The position numbers were made by a program, and so were the translations under genes. From Stutzerimonas stutzeri (GTDB lineage Bacteria; Pseudomonadota; Gammaproteobacteria; Pseudomonadales; Pseudomonadaceae), in contig NZ_JAMOIH010000017.1 in the NCBI RefSeq assembly GCF_024448955.1, forward strand, positions 54,224 to 118,223: a DNA stretch of 64,000 bases, in the 5' to 3' direction. Below are positions 18,100-29,400 of the stretch, in pieces. A model generated the notes under the pieces. It did no database searches. It was given only the letters and a program-made list of their open reading frames with translations, and had not been told where the DNA came from. Each line of letters opens with the position of its first letter. Position 1 is the first letter of the stretch.

Positions 18100-18313
18100 C
18101 GTCGAACTCCTCGAAAACGTGGGATTACAAAGCAAATAAGGCCGCGAATCATGCCGATGCGGCGCGGGCTTGTCAAGCATGACTGAAGATTGATGACGCT
18201 GGCCGGACAGAAGGGCTACCGCTAAACTCGCGGCCTCTTTATCTGTCGTAATTGCCCATCGATTCCGGCGGCCATGCCGGCCGGAACCTCTGCCGCAACC
18301 TCTGGGAAAACAA

Positions 18314-19861
18314 ATGTCCGATACATCCGGCAAAAGCGGATTACTGCGTTCTAGCGCGGTAGTCAGCGTGATGACGCTGCTGTCCAGGGTGCTGGGCATG
18401 GTACGCGATATGGTCGTGGCCAGCTACTTCGGGTCCGGTGCTGCGGCGGATGCATTTTTCATCGCCTTCAAGATTCCCAACTTTCTGCGGCGCCTGTTTG
18501 CCGAAGGCGCTTTCGCCCAAGCGTTCGTGCCGGTGCTATCGGAATATCGAACCAAGCGGACGCTATTAGAAGTCAAGCTGCTGGTTGATCGTACGGCCGG
18601 CATGCTTGGCTTGATCCTGACTGGCATCACCGCCATCGGGGTGTTGGCCTCGCCTTATGTAGTGATGCTCTTCGCGCCCGGATTTCATGATGAGCCGGCA
18701 AAAATGCAGTTGGCCGGCGAGTTGCTGCGCATCACCTTTCCCTACTTGCTGTTGATTTCTCTGACGGCCTTCACGTCCGGCGTGCTCAACAGCTATGGAC
18801 GCTTCGCTGTGCCGGGTTTTACGCCGGTGCTGCTCAACGTCTGCATGATCGCTTCGGCAGTGTTTCTTACGCCTTATTTCGATCAACCCATCATGGCGCT
18901 GGCCTGGGGCGTATTCATTGCTGGATTTGCTCAACTGGCTTTCCAGCTTCCTTATGTCGCTAAGTTGGGACTGTTGCCGCGGCCTCGGGTGAAGTTCGGT
19001 GACGAGGGCGTGCGACGGATCATGCTACTGATGGTTCCGGCGCTGTTCGGCGTGTCGGTCAGTCAGATCAATTTACTGCTCGACACGGTGCTTGCCTCGT
19101 TCCTGCAAACCGGCAGCGTGTCATGGCTTTATTACGCGGACCGGCTTTCGGAACTGCCGCTCGGCGCATTCGGTATTGCCATCGGTACGGTCATTCTTCC
19201 GAGCCTGTCGCGTCAGCACGCCGGCGCGGATCCCAAGGCCTTTTCCGACACGCTCAACTGGGCCCTGCGAATGGTGTTGTTGGTGGGAATCCCGGCGGCG
19301 CTCGCGCTGGGTATTCTGGCCGAACCATTGATAGCCAGCCTGTTCTTCTATGGCGCGATGAGCGAGGAGGCTGTGGTGCAGTCGGCCCGTGCGCTCGAGG
19401 CTTATTCGCTTGGGGTGCTGGCATTCATGCTGATCAAGGTGCTCGCGCCCGGCTTCTTCGCTCGCCAGGATTTGAAGACGCCGGTGCGGGTCGCGATCAT
19501 CTGCATGGTCGCCAATATGGTGATGAACCTGATCCTGATCTGGCCGCTCAAGCATGTCGGGTTGGCGCTGGCGACTTCGCTGTCATCAATGCTCAACGCC
19601 GGACTGCTGTTTTGGGGCTTGTACAAGATCGGCGTGTTTCGAGTTGCGCCGGGCTGGAGCGTATTTCTCCTGCGACTGGCGGGCGGTTGTGCCGCCATGG
19701 TGGCGACGATCTGGTGGCTCAACGCGCCGTCGGTCGAATGGTTCGCCTGGGCGTGGCAGCAGCGCGCGTTGCAGCTGGGGCTGCTGGTGGTGGCTGGGAT
19801 CGGGGCGTTCGTTGCAGGGCTGCTAGTGCTCGGTTTGCGACCGCGTCATCTTCGTCACTGA
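18314..19861 (+). CDS. murJ: Lipid II flippase MurJ (MviN)
   Basis: A 515-residue polytopic membrane protein of the MOP superfamily with about 14 helices. It opens [31 protein letters not shown] and contains [21 protein letters not shown] and [15 protein letters not shown] segments typical of MurJ. It moves lipid-linked peptidoglycan precursors across the inner membrane. It precedes ribF on the same strand, as in other Pseudomonas. Confidence 0.95.
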   Translation: MSDTSGKSGLLRSSAVVSVMTLLSRVLGMVRDMVVASYFGSGAAADAFFIAFKIPNFLRRLFAEGAFAQAFVPVLSEYRTKRTLLEVKLLVDRTAGMLGLILTGITAIGVLASPYVVMLFAPGFHDEPAKMQLAGELLRITFPYLLLISLTAFTSGVLNSYGRFAVPGFTPVLLNVCMIASAVFLTPYFDQPIMALAWGVFIAGFAQLAFQLPYVAKLGLLPRPRVKFGDEGVRRIMLLMVPALFGVSVSQINLLLDTVLASFLQTGSVSWLYYADRLSELPLGAFGIAIGTVILPSLSRQHAGADPKAFSDTLNWALRMVLLVGIPAALALGILAEPLIASLFFYGAMSEEAVVQSARALEAYSLGVLAFMLIKVLAPGFFARQDLKTPVRVAIICMVANMVMNLILIWPLKHVGLALATSLSSMLNAGLLFWGLYKIGVFRVAPGWSVFLLRLAGGCAAMVATIWWLNAPSVEWFAWAWQQRALQLGLLVVAGIGAFVAGLLVLGLRPRHLRH

Positions 19862-19945
19862 CTGGCCGGCCATGCTCACGGCAAACCTGTCCGCGACTGG
19901 CGCCTCATGCGTATAATCGACGACTTTTCAAGCAAGAAGTGCGGT

Positions 19946-20896
19946 ATGCAGCTGGTTCGAGGTCTTCATAACCTGCGCCCCCGGCATCGGGGTTGCGTCG
20001 CCACTATCGGCAATTTCGACGGCGTTCACCGGGGGCATCAGGCCATTCTGGCCCGCCTGCGCGAGCGTGCCGCCGAGTTTGGCTTGCCCAGCTGTGTGGT
20101 GATTTTCGAACCCCAGCCGCGTGAATACTTCGCCCCGGACAAGGCGCCCGCACGGCTGACGCGGCTGCGCGAAAAGCTGCGGTTGCTGGATGAGCAGGGC
20201 GTCGATCTAGTGCTGTGCCTGGCCTTCAATCGTCGTTTGCGCGAGATGAGCGCCGCTGAGTTCGTCCACGCGACGCTGGTCGAAGGGCTTGGCGTTCAGC
20301 ATCTCGAAGTCGGTGATGATTTTCGCTTCGGCTGTGATCGTGCCGGCGATTTCAATTTTCTCTTGAAAGCGGGCGCTGTCGAGGGCTTCAGCGTCGAGGC
20401 TGCTACCACCATCGAGGTGGACGGTGAGCGCGTCAGTAGCACGCGGCTGCGCCAAGTGCTTGCCGATGGCGATCTGGCGTCGGCGCAGAAGCTACTCGGT
20501 CGACCGTTCAGCATAGCCGGACGGGTCATGCATGGTCAGGCGCTGGGACGTCAGCTTGGCGCGCCGACTGCCAATATTCAGCTCAAGCGCAAGAGCACGC
20601 CGCTTAGCGGCGTGTTTGTGGTGAGCACAGAAGTCGACGGCATGCAGCAGCCGGCGGTGGCTAACATTGGCATGCGTCCATCGGTCGAAAGTGACGGTAA
20701 GCCCCATCTCGAAGTGCATTTGCTCAATTACCAGGGCGATCTCTATGGTCGCCTGCTGCGCGTGACCTTTCACCGCAAGCTGCGTGACGAGCAGCGCTTT
20801 GCCTCGCTGGAGGCGCTCAAGACGGCGATCGAAGCCGATATCGCCGCGGCTCGCGAATACTGGCGAGCTTCACCCTTTACCACGAGTCAGGACTGA
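19946..20896 (+). CDS. ribF: Bifunctional riboflavin kinase/FAD synthetase
   Basis: A 316-residue RibF. ATG at 19946 ([12 protein letters not shown]) matches the family start; the frame is open back to 19907 but that extension is not conserved. The N-terminal FMN adenylyltransferase domain shows [15 protein letters not shown] and [14 protein letters not shown]; the C-terminal riboflavin kinase domain shows [20 protein letters not shown] and [12 protein letters not shown]. It converts riboflavin to FMN and FAD. It ends one base before ileS, so the two are one operon. Confidence 0.95.
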   Translation: MQLVRGLHNLRPRHRGCVATIGNFDGVHRGHQAILARLRERAAEFGLPSCVVIFEPQPREYFAPDKAPARLTRLREKLRLLDEQGVDLVLCLAFNRRLREMSAAEFVHATLVEGLGVQHLEVGDDFRFGCDRAGDFNFLLKAGAVEGFSVEAATTIEVDGERVSSTRLRQVLADGDLASAQKLLGRPFSIAGRVMHGQALGRQLGAPTANIQLKRKSTPLSGVFVVSTEVDGMQQPAVANIGMRPSVESDGKPHLEVHLLNYQGDLYGRLLRVTFHRKLRDEQRFASLEALKTAIEADIAAAREYWRASPFTTSQD

Positions 20897-20897
20897 A

Positions 20898-23729
20898 ATG
20901 ACCGATTACAAAGCGACCCTCAATCTGCCGTCCACGGCATTTCCGATGAAGGCCGGACTGCCACAGCGCGAGCCGGAGACCCTGCAGCGCTGGGACAGTA
21001 TTGACCTTTACGGGAAGCTGCGGCAGATCGGAGAGGGCCGCCCGAAGTTCGTCCTGCATGACGGCCCGCCGTACGCCAACGGCAGCATTCACATCGGCCA
21101 TGCAGTGAACAAGGTCATCAAGGATTTCATTGTCCGCTCCAAGACCCTGGCGGGATTCGACGCGCCTTATGTACCGGGCTGGGATTGCCATGGCCTGCCA
21201 ATCGAACACAAGGTCGAAATCACCTACGGCAAGAACCAACCTGCGGACCTGACCCGCGAGCGCTGCCGTGCTTATGCTGCCGAGCAGATCGAGGGACAGA
21301 AGGCCGACTTCATTCGCCTCGGCGTACTCGGTGAATGGGACAACCCGTACCGCACCATGGATTTCGCCAATGAGGCAGGTGAAATCCGCGCGCTGGCGAA
21401 GATGGTCTCAGGTGGTTTCGTCTTCAAGGGCCTGAAGCCGGTGAACTGGTGTTTCGACTGCGGCTCGGCATTGGCCGAGGCAGAAGTTGAGTACCAAGAT
21501 AAGAAGTCCGATGCTATCGATGTGGCTTTTCAGGTCGAGGACGCGGACAAGCTGGCAGCAGCTTTCGGCGTGGCGGCGTTGGCCAAACCGGCCAGTATCG
21601 TCATCTGGACCACCACGCCCTGGACCATTCCGGCCAACCAGGCACTCAACGTCCATCCCGACTTCGTCTATGCCCTGGTCGATACCGGTGAGCGTCTGCT
21701 GGTGCTGGCCGAGGAACTGGTTGAATCCAGCCTGCAGCGTTATGGCCTGAGCGGTGAGATTGTCGCCCGTTGCGAAGGCAAGGCACTGGAACTCATCCGC
21801 TTCCGCCATCCGTTCTACGAGCGCTTCGCACCGGTCTATCTGGCTGACTATGTGGAAACCGGCGCCGGTACCGGCATCGTTCATTCCGCGCCCGCGTATG
21901 GCGAAGACGACTTCCGCTCCTGCAAGCATTACGGCATGGAGAACGACGACATCCTCAGCCCGGTGCAGAGCCATGGCGTCTACGTCTCCGACCTGCCGTT
22001 CTTCGGCGGCCAGTTCATCTGGAAGGCCAACCCGGCCATCGTCGAGAAATTGCGCGAAGTCGGCGCGCTGCTCAAACATGAATCCATCCAGCACAGCTAC
22101 ATGCATTGCTGGCGCCACAAGACACCGCTGATTTACCGCGCCACCGCGCAATGGTTCGTCGGTATGGACAAGGTTGCTCACGACGGCAGTTCCTTGCGTC
22201 GCCGGGCGCTGGATGCCATCGAGCAGACCGAATTCGTCCCCGCCTGGGGCCAAGCGCGACTGCACGGCATGATCGCTGGGCGTCCGGATTGGTGCATTTC
22301 CCGTCAACGTACCTGGGGCGTGCCGATCCCGTTCTTCCTGCATAAGGAAAGCGGCGAATTGCATCCGCGTACCGTCGAGTTAATGGAAGCTGTAGCGCAA
22401 CGCGTGGAGCAGGGCGGAATCGAAGCTTGGTCGAAGCTGGACGCTTCCGAACTGCTTGGCGAGGAGGCGGCGCATTACGAAAAGATCAGCGACACCCTGG
22501 ACGTTTGGTTCGATTCCGGCACTACGCATTGGCACGTGATGCGTGGCTCGCATCCGATGGGGCACGAAAATGGCCCCCGTGCGGACCTGTATCTGGAAGG
22601 CTCCGATCAGCACCGTGGCTGGTTCCACTCGTCGCTGCTGACCGGTTCGGCAATCGACGGTCATGCGCCATATAAAGGGCTGCTGACCCATGGTTTCGTG
22701 GTCGACGAGAACGGCCGCAAGATGTCGAAGTCGCTGGGCAATGTGGTTGCGCCGCAGGAAGTCACCGACAGCCTGGGCGCCGATATCCTGCGTCTCTGGG
22801 TGGCGTCCACCGATTATTCCGGTGAGATGGCGGTTTCTAAGGTCATTCTGCAGCGCAGCGCGGACTCCTATCGCCGCATTCGCAACACTGCACGCTTCCT
22901 GCTCTCCAACCTCGACGGTTTCGACCCGGCGCAGCATCAGGTTCCGGCTGATCAGCTAATCGCGCTCGACCGCTGGGCCATCGATCGCGCTTTGTTGTTG
23001 CAGCGGGAAATCGAAGAAGCCTACGGCACCTACAAGTTCTGGAACGTCTACCAGAAAGTGCACAACTTCTGCGTACAGGAGCTAGGCGGTTTCTACCTCG
23101 ACATCATCAAGGACCGTCAGTACACCACTGGTGTTGACAGCCTGCCGCGGCGCTCCTGCCAGACCGCGCTGTACCACATCGCCGAGGCACTGGTGCGCTG
23201 GATCGCGCCGATCCTATCGTTCACCGCCGATGAGATCTGGCAGTACCTGCCGGGCGAGCGTAACGAATCGGTCATGCTCAATACCTGGTACGAGGGGCTG
23301 GCCGAGCTGCCAGACAATGTCGAACTGGGTCGTGAGTTCTGGGACAAGGTCATGGCAGTCAAGGCTGCGGTGAACAAGGAACTGGAAACCCAGCGCGCGG
23401 CCAAGACCATCGGCGGCAACCTACAGGCCGAAGTAGTGCTCTACGCCGAAGACGCCCTGGTGGCGGATCTGGCCAAGCTGGGCAACGAGTTGCGCTTCGT
23501 GCTGATCACCTCGGCGGTGAAGATAGCGCCTCTAGCCAACGCACCTGCCGAAGCCGTCCAGAGCGAGCTGTCAGGTCTCAAGCTGCAGGTCAGCAAAACT
23601 GACTATGCCAAGTGCGGCCGCTGCTGGCACCACCTGCCCGACGTCGGTGGTCACGCGGCGCATCCAGAGATCTGCGGCCGCTGTGTTGAAAATATCGAAG
23701 GCGCTGGCGAGGTGCGTCACTATGCGTGA
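20898..23729 (+). CDS. ileS: Isoleucyl-tRNA synthetase
   Basis: A 943-residue class Ia synthetase. HIGH-type motif [12 protein letters not shown] near residue 60, KMSKSLGN near 610, the CP1 editing domain between them ([17 protein letters not shown]), and a C-terminal zinc-binding domain (CGRCWHH ... CGRC). The start is the ATG one base after the ribF stop ([12 protein letters not shown]). The genes follow the ribF-ileS-lspA-fkpB-ispH order; a BIME-like repeat separates it from lspA. Confidence 0.97.
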   Translation: MTDYKATLNLPSTAFPMKAGLPQREPETLQRWDSIDLYGKLRQIGEGRPKFVLHDGPPYANGSIHIGHAVNKVIKDFIVRSKTLAGFDAPYVPGWDCHGLPIEHKVEITYGKNQPADLTRERCRAYAAEQIEGQKADFIRLGVLGEWDNPYRTMDFANEAGEIRALAKMVSGGFVFKGLKPVNWCFDCGSALAEAEVEYQDKKSDAIDVAFQVEDADKLAAAFGVAALAKPASIVIWTTTPWTIPANQALNVHPDFVYALVDTGERLLVLAEELVESSLQRYGLSGEIVARCEGKALELIRFRHPFYERFAPVYLADYVETGAGTGIVHSAPAYGEDDFRSCKHYGMENDDILSPVQSHGVYVSDLPFFGGQFIWKANPAIVEKLREVGALLKHESIQHSYMHCWRHKTPLIYRATAQWFVGMDKVAHDGSSLRRRALDAIEQTEFVPAWGQARLHGMIAGRPDWCISRQRTWGVPIPFFLHKESGELHPRTVELMEAVAQRVEQGGIEAWSKLDASELLGEEAAHYEKISDTLDVWFDSGTTHWHVMRGSHPMGHENGPRADLYLEGSDQHRGWFHSSLLTGSAIDGHAPYKGLLTHGFVVDENGRKMSKSLGNVVAPQEVTDSLGADILRLWVASTDYSGEMAVSKVILQRSADSYRRIRNTARFLLSNLDGFDPAQHQVPADQLIALDRWAIDRALLLQREIEEAYGTYKFWNVYQKVHNFCVQELGGFYLDIIKDRQYTTGVDSLPRRSCQTALYHIAEALVRWIAPILSFTADEIWQYLPGERNESVMLNTWYEGLAELPDNVELGREFWDKVMAVKAAVNKELETQRAAKTIGGNLQAEVVLYAEDALVADLAKLGNELRFVLITSAVKIAPLANAPAEAVQSELSGLKLQVSKTDYAKCGRCWHHLPDVGGHAAHPEICGRCVENIEGAGEVRHYA

Positions 23730-23742
23730 CAGCGCACGTGAT

Positions 23743-23879
23743 CGTAGGGTGGGTTCCCACCGTGGACTTTTGCGGTCTTTCGCGAGCGTCGGCTTCGTAG
23801 GGTGGGCTTCAGCCCACCGTTGGCAGAACGGACGCAATCTCGGTGGGCTGAAGCGGAGCGCCGCCCGGCCCACCCTACG
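23743..23879. repeat. BIME-like nested palindromes (GTAGGGTGGGC family)
   Basis: CGTAGGGTGGGTTCCCACC (23743-23761) is followed by a larger nested element. CGTAGGGTGGGC (23796-23807) pairs with GCCCACCCTACG (23868-23879), and TTCAGCCCACCG (23808-23819) pairs with CGGTGGGCTGAA (23841-23852). These are the dispersed palindromes frequent in P. stutzeri-group genomes. The element splits the ileS-lspA junction of an otherwise compact operon. Confidence 0.8.
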
Positions 23880-23930
23880 ATTTGACCCGACGGCGGGCGC
23901 AACCCGCCATGCTCTTTCGAGGGTAGAAGC

Positions 23931-24434
23931 ATGACGTCGCGTTTCGGCAAGCTGTCATGGCTATGGCTTAGTGTGTTGGTCATCGCCCTCGATCAGGCGA
24001 CCAAGCATTATTTCGAAGCCAACTTCAGTCTGTACCAGAAGGTCGATGTGATCCCCGACTACTTCGCCTGGACGCTGGCCTATAACACTGGTGCGGCATT
24101 CAGCTTTCTGGCCGATCATTCCGGCTGGCAGCGATGGTTGTTCGCGGCGATTGCCATTGGCGTCAGCGTCGTGCTGGTGGTCTGGATGAAGCGTTTGAAG
24201 CCCGGCGAAACCTGGCTAGCGGTTGCCCTGGCCCTGGTGTTGGGCGGCGCGCTCGGTAATCTCTATGACCGCGTCGTACTGGGCCATGTCGTCGACTTCA
24301 TCCTGGTGCATTGGCAGAACCGCTGGTATTTCCCGGCATTCAATATTGCCGACAGCGCCATCACCATCGGCGCAGTGATGCTGGCGCTGGACATGTTCCG
24401 TAGTAGTAAAACGGGAGAAGCGGTAAATGACTGA
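23931..24434 (+). CDS. lspA: Lipoprotein signal peptidase (signal peptidase II)
   Basis: A 167-residue inner-membrane aspartyl protease with four helices. Catalytic aspartates are in GNLYDRVVLGHVVDF and FNIADSAI; the early motif LDQATKHY and YNTGAAFSFL complete the family set. It cleaves prolipoproteins before the lipidated Cys, including the T6SS lipoproteins encoded in this window. It overlaps fkpB by eight bases. Confidence 0.96.
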   Translation: MTSRFGKLSWLWLSVLVIALDQATKHYFEANFSLYQKVDVIPDYFAWTLAYNTGAAFSFLADHSGWQRWLFAAIAIGVSVVLVVWMKRLKPGETWLAVALALVLGGALGNLYDRVVLGHVVDFILVHWQNRWYFPAFNIADSAITIGAVMLALDMFRSSKTGEAVND

Positions 24435-24864
24435 ACAACGCATCGCGCAGGATATGCAGGTCACCCTGCATTTCGCGCTGAGTCTGGAAAACGGCGAGCA
24501 GGTCGATACAACTTTTGACAAGCAGCCGGCGACCTTCAAGGTCGGTGATGGAAATTTGTTGCCGGGGTTCGAACAGCAGTTGTTCGGGCTCAAAGCCGGT
24601 GATAAACGCACCTTCCAGATCGCACCAGAGCAAGGCTTCGGTCAGCACAATCAACAGAATGTCCAGACCATGCCGCGCAGCCAGTTCGAAGGTATGGAGC
24701 TGTCCGAAGGCCTGCTAGTAATTTTCAACGATGCCGCCAAAACAGAGTTGCCAGGTATCGTCAAAGCCTTCGATGAGCGTCAGGTGACCGTGGATTTCAA
24801 CCATCCACTGGCTGGCAAGGCGTTGACGTTCGAGGTGGAGATATTCGAGGTCAAGGCGGTCTGA
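24427..24864 (+). CDS. fkpB: FKBP-type peptidyl-prolyl isomerase FkpB (SlpA-type)
   Basis: A 145-residue SlyD/SlpA-like protein: VTLHFALSLENGEQVDTTF, GDGNLLPGFEQQLFGLKAGDKRTF, PEQGFGQHNQQNVQTMPR (insert-in-flap region) and VDFNHPLAGKALTFEVEI. It lacks the His-rich tail of SlyD. It overlaps lspA by eight bases and so is translationally coupled; ispH follows after about 150 bases. Confidence 0.93.
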   Translation: MTEQRIAQDMQVTLHFALSLENGEQVDTTFDKQPATFKVGDGNLLPGFEQQLFGLKAGDKRTFQIAPEQGFGQHNQQNVQTMPRSQFEGMELSEGLLVIFNDAAKTELPGIVKAFDERQVTVDFNHPLAGKALTFEVEIFEVKAV

Positions 24865-25017
24865 GTGGATTTCCGAAGTAGGCTGCTGTAGAGGCAGTTT
24901 GCTGGCGAACCGACGTTAGCCCGTCAACACCACAGGTTTTGCTGATATCCGCTTCGCTTCATACCGCTGCCATGCGTTACACCTAATACTCACCTGCTTC
25001 GCGTGCCGAGAATTCAT

Positions 25018-25962
25018 ATGAAAATCAAACTCGCCAATCCGCGTGGTTTCTGTGCCGGTGTTGACCGTGCCATCGAGATCGTCAACCGTGCACTGGAAGT
25101 ATTTGGGCCGCCGATTTATGTGCGCCATGAAGTGGTGCACAACAAGTTCGTGGTGGAAGATCTGCGCGAGCGCGGCGCGATTTTCGTCGATGAGCTCGAT
25201 CAGGTGCCGGATGGCTTCATCGTCATCTTCAGTGCCCACGGTGTTTCCCAGGCGGTGAAAATGGAGGCGGACAGACGTGGTCTGAAGGTTTTCGACGCGA
25301 CCTGTCCGCTGGTGACCAAGGTTCATCTGGAAGTGACCAAATACAGTCGCGAAGGGCGAGAATGCATCCTCATCGGTCACGAGGGCCATCCGGAAGTGGA
25401 AGGCACCATGGGACAGTACGACACCGCGAACGGCGGCTCGATCTACCTGGTTGAGGACGAGGAAGACGTCGCCCAGCTACAGGTGCGCAACCCCGAGTCG
25501 CTGGCGTTCGTGACCCAGACCACGCTGTCCATGGACGACACCAGCCGCGTGATCGACGCCCTGCGCACACGCTTTCCCAGCATCGGCGGCCCGCGCAAGG
25601 ACGACATCTGCTACGCCACCCAGAACCGCCAGGACGCTGTAAAGCAACTGGCCGGTGAGTGCGATGTGGTCCTGGTCGTCGGCAGCCCCAACAGCTCCAA
25701 CTCCAACCGCCTGCGCGAACTGGCCGAGCGCATGGACACCCCCGCCTACCTGATCGACGGTGCCGAAGACCTCAAGCGCGAATGGTTCGCCGAAAACGCC
25801 CGCATCGGCATCACCGCCGGCGCCTCGGCACCTGAAGTGCTGGTGCGTGGAGTGATCGACCAGTTACGTGAGTGGGGCGCAACAGGGATGGATGAGCTAG
25901 AAGGGCGGCCGGAGAACGTGACGTTTTCTATGCCGAAGGAGTTGCGGGTAAAGCAGGTATGA
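25018..25962 (+). CDS. ispH: 4-hydroxy-3-methylbut-2-enyl diphosphate reductase
   Basis: A 314-residue IspH (LytB), the last step of the MEP pathway, which gives IPP and DMAPP. The three iron-sulfur-cluster cysteines are in [24 protein letters not shown] and GECDVV; HEVVHN and SAHGVS supply active-site histidines. ATG at 25018 ([10 protein letters not shown]) is the family start; an upstream in-frame start at 25003 is not favoured. A terminator follows at 25988. Confidence 0.96.
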   Translation: MKIKLANPRGFCAGVDRAIEIVNRALEVFGPPIYVRHEVVHNKFVVEDLRERGAIFVDELDQVPDGFIVIFSAHGVSQAVKMEADRRGLKVFDATCPLVTKVHLEVTKYSREGRECILIGHEGHPEVEGTMGQYDTANGGSIYLVEDEEDVAQLQVRNPESLAFVTQTTLSMDDTSRVIDALRTRFPSIGGPRKDDICYATQNRQDAVKQLAGECDVVLVVGSPNSSNSNRLRELAERMDTPAYLIDGAEDLKREWFAENARIGITAGASAPEVLVRGVIDQLREWGATGMDELEGRPENVTFSMPKELRVKQV

Positions 25963-25987
25963 GCCGGTCTCGCAGGTTTTGGAAATG

Positions 25988-26017
25988 AAAAAGCCGACCC
26001 GCATGGATCGGCTTTTT
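25988..26017 (+). terminator. Intrinsic terminator between ispH and pilE (bidirectional)
   Basis: AAAAAGCCGA-CCCGCATGGA-TCGGCTTTTT is a 10-bp stem with A- and T-runs on its two sides, so it can end both the ispH transcript and the converging pil transcript. Confidence 0.88.
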
Positions 26018-26030
26018 CGTTGGTCCTGGC

Positions 26031-26483
26031 TTAGCGCCGCCAGCATTCGGCGAGCGTTGCCCCCGCTTTTTGGCCTTTAGCGCCCGTATTGGCCAGAGTC
26101 AGCGTGCCGCAGCTATCGTTTGCCATTGAGCCTGTAGGTGTAGCCTCAAGCACGTAGCTGTTTGCTGTAGGGCTGTTCTCGGCGAATGCCAAGTCATAAG
26201 ACTTGTTGCCGCCGTCTTTGGGCGCTACATCGAAGGGGAGGTCGGGCGCATTGCCATCTGACTTAAGGTAACGACCGTTACTGGTGTAGTGGCGCTCCAT
26301 AAACTGCGAAAGCTCCATCAGTGCAGTCTGGGCATCGGCGCGCTTGGCTTTGCGTACATGCTCCTGATAGGACGGGTAGGCAATCGCCGCCAGGATGCCG
26401 ATGATAGCCACGACAATCATGACTTCAATAAGGGTGAAGCCGGCACTCGATTTCTGAGCAGGCGCCATCATTTGCTTTCCCAT
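26031..26483 (-). CDS. pilE: Type IV pilus minor pilin PilE
   Basis: A 150-residue prepilin-like protein with leader MGKQMMAPAQKSSAG cleaved before FTLIEVMIVVAIIGILAAIAYPSYQ (Glu at +5). The globular part has two cysteines (SCGTL and ECWRR) likely forming the C-terminal disulfide loop. Minor pilins prime pilus assembly with PilY1. Its ATG shares one base with the pilY1 stop (TGATG), so pilE is directly coupled to pilY1; the pilY2 gene found between them in P. aeruginosa is absent. Starts at the internal Met5 or Met6 are also possible. Confidence 0.9.
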   Translation of the reverse strand: MGKQMMAPAQKSSAGFTLIEVMIVVAIIGILAAIAYPSYQEHVRKAKRADAQTALMELSQFMERHYTSNGRYLKSDGNAPDLPFDVAPKDGGNKSYDLAFAENSPTANSYVLEATPTGSMANDSCGTLTLANTGAKGQKAGATLAECWRR

Positions 26484-29400
26484 CAGTTACTCCTCACTTC
26501 ACGCCAGGAGTGGCGGCCAAAACGCTGCGACCCTGCAACTGGAATGCATTGGGGGGTAGTGCCGCTGGAGCCGGCGAAGCACAGCCACTTGAGTAGTGGG
26601 GTTACACCTTTGACCACGCCATCATCGGTGTCGGAAATTCCTGACCATGGAATATTCTCATCATCACCAATGGTGGTTGTGTCGTCATCGTCCGGTGTTC
26701 CATCGGCATTGGTATCGAAATAGACATAGTTCAGACGCGATCCGCTGGAAAGATTCATTGCCATGATGAAGCTTGTGCCACCGAAGGCGCATGGGTCGGC
26801 AGAGGGTGTCATGGTGCTAAAAATCACTCGATCAGTACGCAGGGTGGCTTTGGCAACAACGCGCTCGCCTTTGGCGCCGGTATTCCCCGTCCCTTCCAGC
26901 CAGCCAAGGTCAAGGTACCAGCCAGACTCAGTGGACAAGGCATTGTCGGTGATTGCCCGTGCGTTGACTCCACTTGCTAATGTCTCCTCCTTGATAACTG
27001 CTTGTTTTAGCAGGGAGTCACGGCCATCGATAGCCACGCCTCTATCGATGATGCCGTAGAAGGTATCGACGGATGGAGATTGCGGTATTTCATTATCACC
27101 GTTGCGATAAAAGCTACCGGTCCCGAAGAAGACCATGTGTTCCCCCTTGTCATTGAAGGCTGACGATAGCGGAGCAGTGATGGCTTGGAGATTGTTGCTG
27201 CGATCCTTGGCTATGAACAGAGGGTTATCGCCCAGACTGTTGGGAATGTCCCAGTTGGACGGACTGCCGCCGTCCAGGTCAATGCGCCATACATTGCCCA
27301 GCGTATCGGCCACGTAGACGCGGTCTGCCACCATGTCGAAGTTGGTATCCGAGGCCAGCGGAGAGCCCAGGTTGCCGGTGCTCGGCAGTTCGATCTCGCG
27401 AATGATGCTGCCGTTTGCGGCATCCAGAATCCAGACTTTGCCGTCTTGCGGCGCATTGTCGTGGTAGCCGCTGCTGACGATGACGCCAAACTTCTCATTG
27501 GGCAGGGCGACCAGTGCTGGTTGGCCCATGGTGTAGCCCATCTCGGGGTGGCTAAACTCCCACATGACGTTGTCGTTGTTCATGCTGCCGGGGTTGGTTA
27601 CGTCGAGGGCAAAAACGCTTTTGCCGCCTGCGCCAGTGGTGCCGACCACCATAGTCTTCCAGCCATTGATATACACATCCGATACACGCGGTGTGCCATC
27701 TACGTAATAGCGGTGCGAGTAGGCCGGGTCGGTCAAGTTGATCAGGTTGCCGAATACGCTGTTGGGCACATAGGCGAAGAGCTCTCTGCCACCATTGGTT
27801 TCAGCTGTCTCTCCGACGCGCGCATCGAAACCGTGCAGCATGCCGTCATTGGCACCGACGATAACCATGGGGGTGCGGCTTTGATAAGCGCTGCTGGCAC
27901 GGAAGGTTGTATAGGCGTTGCCTACGGCACCGTTAGTTCCCCAGCTCAGGCGCGAATAGCCGAAATCCTGATTGTGAATATACTGCGGGTCAGAGTTGAC
28001 GATATCGCCCAAGCGGCTACCGCGTTGGCGAAAATCCTTGGTGCGGTCTTCTGTTGTGATTTCGTTGGTACGGTCGCCACGAAGGTAAGCCAGACGCTTC
28101 TGTGCGTTTGCGGAGTCTGCTTCGGCAGCTAGCTGCAGCAGTGCTTGCTGATCGCTATTAAGGCTGTTCCAAGTGAAATCCGCGCCTTGCGTAGCAATTG
28201 TTTCGCCAGAACGGCCCGAAGTAGTGGCGGGTGTGATGGTAAATATATTGCGGGAATCGATAGAGCTCAGACTGTCGAGCTTTTGTGCGGCGCTCCAGGC
28301 AGTATCCTCTCCAACCACACCATTGTCAGTGACTCGCCGAGCGAGTAGATCGCCGCTCCAGAAGCGGCTATCCAGACGCGACTGAAAGAGTGCGGTATCA
28401 GTTTCTAACCGAGTAGAGTTAGTGGCCAGAGATGCCGTAGTGCTCTGTACTTCATTGGATATCTGTGCGAAGGCCTTCCTCAAACCCTCGACCATGTTGT
28501 TGGCGTCACTGGCGACGAAGAAGTTATCGGGTCGTGGGTCTTTTGTATCCAGCACGTCTGTGGTTGTGTGCCACCACTCTTCATTAAGTGCGTCGGTGCG
28601 GTTAAGGGCTATACCAAAGTCACTGGGCACTTTGAAACCACCATACTTAGCTGCAAGCCAGTATTGGTTGCTGCCTTTCCCCAGCAAAGTACGCCCTTCG
28701 CGCACATCAACCCAGTAAGTAGAGATGGTTTGTTTTCCGGCTAGATCACCTCGAATGTCTGTGGTGTTGGCGTAGTAGGCCAGGCCGGCAATATGGGCCG
28801 AGTTCCCACGGCCGGTAAACTCGCTGGTTGCACTTTTGTTTATACCTTCAAGGTCGAATACCTTTTGGGTGTAACTGCTGACGGCCAGTGTGTCACCAGT
28901 GTATGGGACGTTGCGGTCTTCGTGAGTGTTTACGTCGCCGATGCCCAAAATCACGTTTTTCTGACAGGCATATTGCATTGGATCTTCCCAGTCGGTGATG
29001 ACTGGGAAGTGATCCTTTTCAGTATTGTTTGAGGTGTTGGAGTAAGAGTCTATATCGCCTTGAGCCTTGAAGTAGCGCAGGGCTGTGTAGTAAAGCTCAC
29101 TGACCGGGTCGTTAGACTTGTGCTGATTTGTTAGTTCGCCAAACTTATTGATGTAGTTGATGACACCGCTGTTTCCGGTTGTGTCGTTGTGGGGGTTTTT
29201 AATAAGAACTCCCGTTGCTTCATCCCATTCCTTGGCTGAGTTGGGAGTCGCTCCTGCCGTGCCGGGCTCAGTCATGGTCGGACCTACGTACTTCTGCGGA
29301 GCGCGAAGTACGCCGCCGTTGCGATTATTGCCATCAATGTTTAGATAGCTGAACGCGCTATAGCGGATCGTATCGGCATAGCGCTGGATGAGCCCCTCAG

